Assembly (NCBI GenBank): GCA_936943465.1 | Contig: CAKZJN010000236.1 | Location: forward strand, 1-10,886 | Reading direction: 5' to 3' | From: an uncultured Rhodoferax sp. | GTDB lineage: Bacteria; Pseudomonadota; Gammaproteobacteria; Burkholderiales; Burkholderiaceae_C | Length of the DNA stretch: 10,886 nt | Part shown: positions 5,718 through 10,886 of the stretch, piece by piece | How the letters are laid out: each line of letters begins with the position of its first letter | Position numbering within the stretch: position 1 is the first letter of the stretch | Translations under genes and position numbers: made by a program | Notes under the pieces: generated by a model | What the model was told of the DNA's origin: nothing | Database searches by the model: none | Seen by the model: only the letters and a program-made list of their open reading frames with translations

Positions 5718-5739
5718 ACCTCAAGGGATTACTTGAGGT
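5718..5739 (-). repeat. Hairpin enclosing the eno stop codon
   Basis: ACCTCAAG (5718-5725) and CTTGAGGT (5732-5739) form a perfect eight-pair stem with a six-base loop that contains the enolase TAA stop (5729-5731). In the minus-strand mRNA the 5' arm encodes the last enolase codons and the 3' arm lies ahead of ftsB. No U run follows, so it is not an intrinsic terminator. It could stabilise the mRNA 3' end or set the eno:ftsB expression ratio. Confidence 0.55.
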
Positions 5740-7012
5740 TGTAGAACGCAGCGCGTCCGGGGTACACGGCCACATCGCCGAGGTCTTCTTCGATGCGCAG
5801 CAACTGGTTGTACTTGGCCATGCGGTCGGAACGGGAGAGCGAACCGGTCTTGATCTGGCCAGCGTTGGTGCCCACGGCGATGTCGGCAATGGTGGAGTCT
5901 TCGGTTTCGCCCGAGCGGTGGCTCACCACAGCGGTGTAACCGGCACGCTTGGCCATTTCGATGGCGGCGAAGGTTTCCGACAGGGTGCCGATCTGGTTGA
6001 TCTTGATCAGGATCGAGTTGGCGATGCCCTTGTCGATGCCTTCTTTCAGGATCTTGGTGTTGGTGACGAACAGGTCGTCGCCGACGATTTGCACCTTCTT
6101 GCCCAGGCGGTCGGTAAGGATCTTCCAGCCGTCCCAGTCGCCTTCGGCCATGCCGTCTTCGATGCTGATGATGGGGTACTTGTCGACCCAGGTGGCCAGC
6201 ATGTCAGTCCACTCTTGCGCGGTCAGGCTCAGGCCTTCGCCCTCCAACTCGTACTTGCCGTCCTTATAGAACTCGCTCGCAGCGCAGTCCAGGCCCAGGG
6301 CGATTTGCTCACCGGCCACATAGCCTGCCTTATCGATGGCTTCCAGAATCATCTGGATGGCGGCTTCGTGGTTGGCCACGTTGGGGGCAAAGCCGCCTTC
6401 GTCGCCCACGGCCGTGCTGATGCCCTTGTCGTGCAGGATTTTCTTCAGCGCGTGGAACACTTCGGCGCCGTAGCGCAGGGCTTCGCGGAACGACGGAGCG
6501 CCCACGGGAATGATCATCAACTCTTGCAAGTCGAGGTTGTTGTTGGCGTGTTCGCCACCGTTCATGACGTTCATCATGGGCACGGGCATTTGCACCGCAG
6601 CCATGCCGCCAAAGTAGCGGTACAGGGGCAGGCCGGCTTCTTCGGCAGCGGCGCGGGCCACAGCCATGGACACGGCCAGCATGGCATTGGCGCCCAGGCG
6701 GCTCTTGTTTTCGGTGCCGTCGAGGTCGATCAGCGTCTTGTCCAGAAAGGACTGCTCGGAAGCGTCCAAGCCCAACACGGCTTCGGAAATTTCGGTGTTG
6801 ATGTGCTCGACCGCCTTCAGAACGCCCTTGCCGAGGTAGCGCTTTTTGTCGCCATCGCGCAGTTCAATGGCTTCGCGCGAGCCGGTGGAGGCTCCGCTGG
6901 GAACGGCCGCACGGCCCATGGTTCCGGATTCCAGCAAAACATCGCACTCCACCGTGGGGTTGCCACGGGAGTCGAGGATTTCGCGTCCGACGATATCAAC
7001 AATTGCACTCAT
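5729..7012 (-). CDS. eno: Enolase (phosphopyruvate hydratase)
   Basis: Enolase interconverts 2-phosphoglycerate and phosphoenolpyruvate in glycolysis and gluconeogenesis, and in many proteobacteria also sits in the RNA degradosome. The 427-residue length is normal. The N-terminal capping domain begins MSAIVDIVGREILDSRGNPTVE with the mobile loop SGASTGSREA (39-48). The barrel carries the catalytic Glu164 and Glu205 (GDEGGFAP), magnesium ligands Asp242, Glu285 and Asp312, the base Lys337 within the signature ILIKINQIGTLSET (335-348), the substrate-binding SHRSGETED (365-373) and Lys388. All key residues are intact. Its product PEP is a substrate of KdsA, encoded directly upstream. The gap to kdsA is 61 bases and has a T-rich leader, so eno may have extra transcription or mRNA-level control in addition to readthrough from pyrG-kdsA. 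Confidence 0.98.
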   Translation of the reverse strand: MSAIVDIVGREILDSRGNPTVECDVLLESGTMGRAAVPSGASTGSREAIELRDGDKKRYLGKGVLKAVEHINTEISEAVLGLDASEQSFLDKTLIDLDGTENKSRLGANAMLAVSMAVARAAAEEAGLPLYRYFGGMAAVQMPVPMMNVMNGGEHANNNLDLQELMIIPVGAPSFREALRYGAEVFHALKKILHDKGISTAVGDEGGFAPNVANHEAAIQMILEAIDKAGYVAGEQIALGLDCAASEFYKDGKYELEGEGLSLTAQEWTDMLATWVDKYPIISIEDGMAEGDWDGWKILTDRLGKKVQIVGDDLFVTNTKILKEGIDKGIANSILIKINQIGTLSETFAAIEMAKRAGYTAVVSHRSGETEDSTIADIAVGTNAGQIKTGSLSRSDRMAKYNQLLRIEEDLGDVAVYPGRAAFYNLK

Positions 7013-7073
7013 GGATTTTCTTTCTAGAACAAAACAAAAAACAAAACTGGGGCCACTCTAATCTTGCAGCGAA
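7013..7073 (-). other. T-rich untranslated leader between kdsA and eno
   Basis: On the minus strand the 35 bases before the eno start (7013-7047) are almost free of C and dominated by T and A, with a run built from GTTTT units (about 7030-7047) followed by AGAAAG shortly before the ATG. No stem precedes the T run closely enough to call a terminator, and no -35/-10 pair is convincing. An unstructured, U-rich leader would suit S1-assisted ribosome loading, Hfq binding or RNase E entry; these roles are inferred. Confidence 0.35.
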
Positions 7074-7928
7074 TTACTGGAAATTGGTTTCCAGGAACGG
7101 TGTTTTTTTGGTTACGGAATCCAGCGCCACCAGGGTTTCCAACAGCGCTTTCATGTGGCGCAGGGGCACGGCGTTGGGGCCGTCACACATCGCATTGGCC
7201 GGGTCAGGGTGGGTTTCCATAAACACACCGGCTATACCGGTCGCCACGGCGGCACGCGCCAGCACCGGCACCATCTCGCGCACGCCACCGCTGCTGGTGC
7301 CTTGCCCACCGGGCAACTGCACCGAGTGCGTGGCGTCAAACACCACCGGCGCACCGGTGTCGCGCATGATGGCCAGCGAGCGCATATCGCTGACCAGGTT
7401 GTTGTAGCCAAAGCTCACGCCGCGTTCGCAGGCCATGAAGTTGTCTTCATTCAGGCCGGCAGCGCGGGCCGCAGCGCGAGCCTTGACGATCACGTTTTTC
7501 ATGTCGCCAGGCGCCATGAACTGGCCCTTCTTGATGTTGACCGGTTTGCCCGACAGCGCCACGGCGTGGATGAAGTCAGTCTGGCGGCACAGCAGGGCCG
7601 GGGTTTGCAGCACGTCCACCACGGCGGCGACCTGCGCCACCTGGTCTTCGGAGTGGATGTCGGTCAAGACCGGCACGCCAATCTCGCGCTTCACCTTGGC
7701 CAGAATCTCCAGGCCTTTTTCCATGCCCAGACCCCGAAAAGCCGTTTCGCTGGTGCGGTTGGCCTTGTCGAAGCTGCTCTTGAAGATAAAGGGAATGCCC
7801 AGCGCGTCGGTAATTTCCTTGAGTGTGCCGGCGGTGTCCATCTGCAGTTGCTCGGACTCGACCACGCAGGGGCCGGCGATCAGAAACAGGCGGTGCTGCA
7901 GGCCGACATTAAAGCCGCAAAGCTTCAT
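7074..7928 (-). CDS. kdsA: 3-deoxy-8-phosphooctulonate synthase (KDO-8-phosphate synthase)
   Basis: KdsA condenses D-arabinose 5-phosphate with PEP to give KDO 8-phosphate, the precursor of the inner-core sugar of lipopolysaccharide; it shows that the organism is Gram-negative. The 284 residues fold as a TIM barrel. Motifs include AGPCVVES (18-25), FKSSFDKANRTS (49-60), TDIHSEDQ (89-96), NIKKGQF (131-137) and METHPDP (237-243). The presence of Cys21 where the E. coli enzyme has Asn, together with His201, Glu239 and Asp249, is the ligand set of the metal-dependent class of KDO8P synthases. The ATG overlaps the pyrG stop as ATGA, and a good Shine-Dalgarno AAGGTGG (7933-7939) lies inside the end of pyrG, indicating translational coupling. 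CTP made by PyrG is used by KdsB when KDO is activated. Confidence 0.97.
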   Translation of the reverse strand: MKLCGFNVGLQHRLFLIAGPCVVESEQLQMDTAGTLKEITDALGIPFIFKSSFDKANRTSETAFRGLGMEKGLEILAKVKREIGVPVLTDIHSEDQVAQVAAVVDVLQTPALLCRQTDFIHAVALSGKPVNIKKGQFMAPGDMKNVIVKARAAARAAGLNEDNFMACERGVSFGYNNLVSDMRSLAIMRDTGAPVVFDATHSVQLPGGQGTSSGGVREMVPVLARAAVATGIAGVFMETHPDPANAMCDGPNAVPLRHMKALLETLVALDSVTKKTPFLETNFQ

Positions 7929-9592
7929 GCCACCACCTTCAGGTTCTTACCCTGACCCTGGTGATCCAGCGCCGCCTTAACAAACGCGTTAAACAGGGGG
8001 TGACCATCCCATGGGGTGGATTTGAATTCCGGGTGGAACTGCACGCCCACAAACCAGGGGTGAACGCTTTGCGGCAGTTCCACCATCTCGGTGAGTTGTT
8101 CGCGTTGGGTCAGAGCCGAAATCACCAAACCGGAGGCACGCAGCTTGTCCAGGTAGTTGACGTTGGCCTCGTAACGGTGGCGGTGACGCTCGGTGACCAC
8201 ATCGCCATAAATGCTGTGGGCAATGGTGTCTGCTGCTACGTCGGAACTCTGTGCGCCCAGGCGCATGGTGCCGCCCAGGTCGGAGTTGTGGTCACGCGTT
8301 TTGATGGTGCCGTCCGCGTCTTTCCACTCGGTAATCAGGGCGATCACCGGGTTGGGGCTCTGCGGGTCGAACTCGGTGCTGTTGGCGTTCTTGAGGCCGG
8401 CCACATGGCGGGCGAACTCAATGGTGGCCACTTGCATACCGAGGCAGATGCCCAGGTACGGAACCTTGTTTTCGCGGGCAAAGCGGGCTGCGCAAATCTT
8501 GCCTTCAATGCCGCGCTTGCCAAAGCCGCCGGGCACCAGCACCGCGTCGAACTTGGTGAGTTGCGACACATTGTCCTGGCTGATGGTCTCCGAATCGATG
8601 TACTCGATCGTCACCTTGGCATGGTTCTTCATGCCGGCGTGGCGCAAGGCTTCGTTGAGCGATTTGTAGCTGTCCGACAAGTCCACGTACTTGCCCACCA
8701 TGGCAATGCTGACTTCGCCTTGCGGGTGCTCGGTCTCATACACCAGATCGTCCCAGCGCTTGAGGTTGGCGGGTGGCGTGTTCAGGCGCAGTTTGTCGCA
8801 GATAAGGCCGTCCAGGCCCTGTTCGTGCAGCATGCGCGGCACCTTGTAAATGGTGTCCACGTCCCACATGGAAATCACGCCCCACTCGGGCACGTTGGAG
8901 AACAGCGAAATCTTGGCGCGTTCTTCGTCCGGCACCTTGCGGTCGGCGCGGCACAGCAGCGCGTCGGCCTGGATACCGATTTCGCGCAACTGCTTGGCGG
9001 TGTGCTGGGTGGGTTTGGTCTTGAGTTCGCCAGCGGCTGCAATCCAGGGCAGGTAGCTCAGGTGCACAAAGGCGCTGTTGTTGGGGCCGAGCTTCAGGCT
9101 CATCTGGCGCACCGCTTCGAGGAAGGGCAGGGATTCGATGTCACCCACGGTGCCGCCGATTTCCACGATGGCGACATCCACCGCGTCGGGCTCGCCCACA
9201 CGGGCGCCGCGCTTCACAAATTCCTGGATTTCGTTGGTGACGTGCGGGATGACCTGCACGGTCTTGCCCAGGTAGTCGCCGCGGCGCTCTTTGTCGAGCA
9301 CGCTCTTGTAAATCTGGCCGGTGGTGAAGTTGTTGGCTTTGCGCATGCGCGTTTCAATGAAACGCTCGTAGTGGCCCAAGTCCAAATCAGTTTCTGCGCC
9401 GTCGTCGGTCACGAAAACCTCGCCATGCTGCAGGGGCGACATGGTTCCGGGGTCTACGTTGAGATAGGGGTCGAGCTTGATTAAAGTGACTTTGAGGCCT
9501 CGCGATTCCAGGATCGCAGCTAAGGAGGCTGAGGCGATTCCCTTGCCAAGGGAAGACACCACACCGCCGGTGACGAAGACAAATTTGGTCAT
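7925..9592 (-). CDS. pyrG: CTP synthase (glutamine-hydrolysing)
   Basis: PyrG converts UTP to CTP with ATP and glutamine, the last step of pyrimidine nucleotide synthesis; it acts as a tetramer in the cytoplasm. At 555 residues it is of normal length. The N-terminal amidoligase domain (1 to about 270) starts TKFVFVTGGVVSSLGKG with the P-loop SSLGKG (13-18), followed by KLDPYLNVDPGTMSP and MRKANNFTTGQIY. After a linker, the class I glutamine amidotransferase domain (about 295-545) carries PGGFGKRG (354-361), nucleophile Cys383 in GICLGMQ and the catalytic His520 and Glu522 (FHPEF). It is the first gene of the probable pyrG-kdsA-eno-ftsB-ATPase operon and is divergent from coaBC. No Shine-Dalgarno is visible ahead of the ATG; instead a hairpin ends eight bases upstream, suggesting control at the leader. 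Confidence 0.98.
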   Translation of the reverse strand: MTKFVFVTGGVVSSLGKGIASASLAAILESRGLKVTLIKLDPYLNVDPGTMSPLQHGEVFVTDDGAETDLDLGHYERFIETRMRKANNFTTGQIYKSVLDKERRGDYLGKTVQVIPHVTNEIQEFVKRGARVGEPDAVDVAIVEIGGTVGDIESLPFLEAVRQMSLKLGPNNSAFVHLSYLPWIAAAGELKTKPTQHTAKQLREIGIQADALLCRADRKVPDEERAKISLFSNVPEWGVISMWDVDTIYKVPRMLHEQGLDGLICDKLRLNTPPANLKRWDDLVYETEHPQGEVSIAMVGKYVDLSDSYKSLNEALRHAGMKNHAKVTIEYIDSETISQDNVSQLTKFDAVLVPGGFGKRGIEGKICAARFARENKVPYLGICLGMQVATIEFARHVAGLKNANSTEFDPQSPNPVIALITEWKDADGTIKTRDHNSDLGGTMRLGAQSSDVAADTIAHSIYGDVVTERHRHRYEANVNYLDKLRASGLVISALTQREQLTEMVELPQSVHPWFVGVQFHPEFKSTPWDGHPLFNAFVKAALDHQGQGKNLKVVA

Positions 9593-9600
9593 GTCAGGGG

Positions 9601-9616
9601 CGAACCGAGAGGTTCG
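9601..9616 (-). promoter_or_regulatory. Hairpin in the pyrG 5' leader
   Basis: CGAACC (9601-9606) and GGTTCG (9611-9616) form a perfect six-pair stem with a four-base loop. In the pyrG transcript it ends eight bases before the start codon, where a Shine-Dalgarno would normally lie; none is present. If transcription starts just downstream of the TATAAT at 9635-9640, the leader is about 36 bases and the hairpin is its main feature. A translational or mRNA-stability role is inferred. Confidence 0.45.
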
Positions 9617-9634
9617 ATCAGGTGGTAAAGCGAG

Positions 9635-9649
9635 ATTATACCGGCCGGT
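9635..9649 (-). promoter_or_regulatory. pyrG operon promoter -10 with adjacent palindrome
   Basis: A perfect TATAAT on the minus strand (9635-9640) lies about 43 bases upstream of the pyrG ATG. Next to it, in the position of the -10/-35 spacer, is the ten-base perfect palindrome ACCGGCCGGT (9640-9649). No good -35 hexamer is seen at 16-18 bases spacing, so an activator or another contact may compensate. The palindrome could be an operator, but a chance GC palindrome is also possible. No clear promoter for the divergent coaBC was recognised in the same gap; a TACATT at 9670-9675 is a weak candidate. Confidence 0.45.
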
Positions 9650-9711
9650 GCTGCCGCGCTTTGCTCTGCTACATTGCTCCCCATCGGCACTCGGCCATTC
9701 GCAGGCACACC

Positions 9712-10886
9712 ATGGATTTGAACGGCAAACACATTGTTTTGGGTCTTACCGGCGGCATCGCCTGTTACAAGGCAGCCGAGTTATGCCGGGCGCTGATCAA
9801 GGAAGGCGCCTCGGTGCAGGTGGTCATGACCGAGGCGGCAGCGCAGTTCATTACGCCGGTCACCATGCAGGCGCTCTCCAACCGTGCGGTGTACGACTCG
9901 CAGTGGGACGCGCGCGAGCACAACAACATGCCGCATATCAACCTGAGCCGCGAGGCCGATGCGATCCTGATCGCGCCGTGCAGCGCCGACTTCATGGCCA
10001 AACTGCTGCACGGACGCGCCGACGATCTGTTGAGCCTGATGTGCCTGGCCCGGCCGATTGACAAGGTGCCTTTGCTGGTCGCGCCGGCCATGAACCGGGA
10101 AATGTGGGCGCACCCGGCCACCCAGCGCAACCTGGCGCAACTCAAAGCCGATGGCGCTACCGTTTTTGGGGTCGGCAATGGCGACCAGGCCTGTGGCGAA
10201 ACCGGCGACGGCCGTATGTTGGAGCCGCACGAATTGCTGCAGGAAGTGATTGCCTTCTTCCAGCCCAAGTTGCTGGCCGGCCACCATGTGCTGGTGACTG
10301 CCGGGCCGACGTTTGAGGCGATGGACCCGGTGCGTGGCATCACCAACTTGTCCAGTGGAAAAATGGGCTTTGCCATTGCCCGTGCCGCGCAAGAGGCGGG
10401 GGCCCAGGTGACGCTGGTGGCCGGGCCGGTGAGCCTGCCGACACCGCGTGGCGTGACCCGGCGAAATGTGGTGTCCGCGCTCGACATGATGGCTGCCTGC
10501 CAGCAACAAGCCGACCAGGCCAGCGTGTTTATTGCCACCGCCGCCGTGGCCGACTGGCGGCCCGATACCGCGTCGGACCAGAAGATCAAGAAGGACGCCT
10601 CGGGCCAAACGCCGCGTTTGGGCTTTGTGGAAAACCCCGATATTCTGGCTAGCGTGGCCCAGTCGCCGCGCGCCCAAAGCGGGGAACTGTTTTGCGTGGG
10701 CTTTGCCGCAGAAAGCCACGACTTGCTGGCCCATGCCACCGCCAAGCGCGCCCGCAAACAGGTGCCGCTGCTGGTGGGCAATATTGGCCCCGCCACGTTT
10801 GGGCAGGACGACAACGCGCTGCTGCTGGTTGATGCGCAGGGTGCCACCGAAATTCCGCGCAACAGCAAACTGGCATTGGCTCGATT
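9712..10886 (+). CDS. coaBC: Bifunctional phosphopantothenoylcysteine decarboxylase / phosphopantothenate-cysteine ligase, cut at right edge
   Basis: CoaBC (Dfp) performs two steps of coenzyme A synthesis: joining cysteine to 4'-phosphopantothenate with CTP, then FMN-dependent decarboxylation to phosphopantetheine. The frame is open to the window end, showing 391 residues of the usual ~400, so only the extreme C-terminus is missing. The N-terminal CoaC flavoprotein domain (1 to about 185) has LGLTGGIACYKAAEL, active-site His75 (NMPHINLS), APAMNREMW with Asn128, and Cys161 in the GDQACGETGDGRM lid motif. The CoaB domain (about 188 onward) has VTAGPTFEAMDPVRGITN, SSGKMGFAIA, AAVADWRP (277-284) and the KIKK motif (291-294). 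Both activities appear intact. The start ATG has a weak CAGG upstream. It is divergent from pyrG, whose product CTP is the usual nucleotide substrate of the bacterial CoaB step. Confidence 0.97.
   Translation, partial: MDLNGKHIVLGLTGGIACYKAAELCRALIKEGASVQVVMTEAAAQFITPVTMQALSNRAVYDSQWDAREHNNMPHINLSREADAILIAPCSADFMAKLLHGRADDLLSLMCLARPIDKVPLLVAPAMNREMWAHPATQRNLAQLKADGATVFGVGNGDQACGETGDGRMLEPHELLQEVIAFFQPKLLAGHHVLVTAGPTFEAMDPVRGITNLSSGKMGFAIARAAQEAGAQVTLVAGPVSLPTPRGVTRRNVVSALDMMAACQQQADQASVFIATAAVADWRPDTASDQKIKKDASGQTPRLGFVENPDILASVAQSPRAQSGELFCVGFAAESHDLLAHATAKRARKQVPLLVGNIGPATFGQDDNALLLVDAQGATEIPRNSKLALAR

Noticed and set aside
5708..7027. A 439-codon open frame on the plus strand opposite eno
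   Set aside because: Same reasoning: it is fully antisense to an intact enolase, has a biased composition, and no recognisable motif or ribosome binding site.
7961..9484. A 507-codon open frame on the plus strand opposite pyrG
   Set aside because: The translation is low-complexity, rich in His, Ala, Val and Gly, with no domain, and is the mirror of the conserved pyrG codons. Long antisense frames are common in GC-rich genes.
9765..10868. Long minus-strand frames opposite coaBC
   Set aside because: The plus strand shows an uninterrupted CoaBC with all active-site motifs; the antisense translations have no family resemblance.

Overview
The window reads as a housekeeping stretch of a betaproteobacterial chromosome, most likely order Burkholderiales, family Comamonadaceae (Rhodoferax/Polaromonas-like). 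This rests on the GC-rich codon use, the gene order pyrG-kdsA-eno-ftsB, and the character of the proteins (long Hsp33, DUF455 ferritin-like protein, degenerate EAL-HDOD protein). The genus is an inference from protein flavour, not a database result. I see no insertion sequence, prophage, CRISPR array, rRNA or tRNA. Genes are tightly packed and no gap exceeds about 120 bases.

Left part (1-2431): the tail of a cysteine hydrolase of the isochorismatase/nicotinamidase fold runs on the plus strand into xerD, the chromosome-dimer-resolution recombinase. xerD converges on a minus-strand gene for a degenerate EAL plus HDOD signalling protein. Only 14 bases separate them, with a small GC hairpin there.

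Middle part (2432-4900): upstream of the EAL-HDOD gene on the minus strand lies a DUF455 ferritin-like protein with a complete di-iron ligand set. It is divergent from a plus-strand pair, a gamma-class carbonic-anhydrase-like hexapeptide-repeat protein and hslO (redox-controlled chaperone Hsp33). The divergent gap is about 40 bases and carries two back-to-back -10-like hexamers that overlap inside one near-palindrome. All three products of this segment are metal-binding (iron or zinc) or redox-linked.

Right part (4897-9592, minus strand): a probable operon read pyrG (CTP synthase) - kdsA (KDO-8-phosphate synthase) - eno (enolase) - ftsB (divisome protein) - a NadR-like P-loop ATPase. pyrG and kdsA share an ATGA stop/start overlap. 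The last gene collides tail-to-tail with hslO, the two stop codons overlapping. The operon joins CTP supply, the KDO branch of LPS synthesis (which uses CTP at the next activation step and PEP as KdsA substrate), PEP production by enolase, and septum assembly. pyrG is divergent from coaBC (coenzyme A synthesis), which is cut by the right edge. The 119-base gap has a perfect TATAAT for pyrG, a 10-base palindrome next to it, and a hairpin just ahead of the pyrG start codon.

I found no clear novel multi-gene system. The items most worth a second look are the NadR-like ATPase with a Cys-rich tail, the overlapping divergent promoter that may give a leaderless DUF455 transcript, the structured leaders of pyrG and of the EAL-HDOD gene, and hairpins that hold stop codons in their loops.
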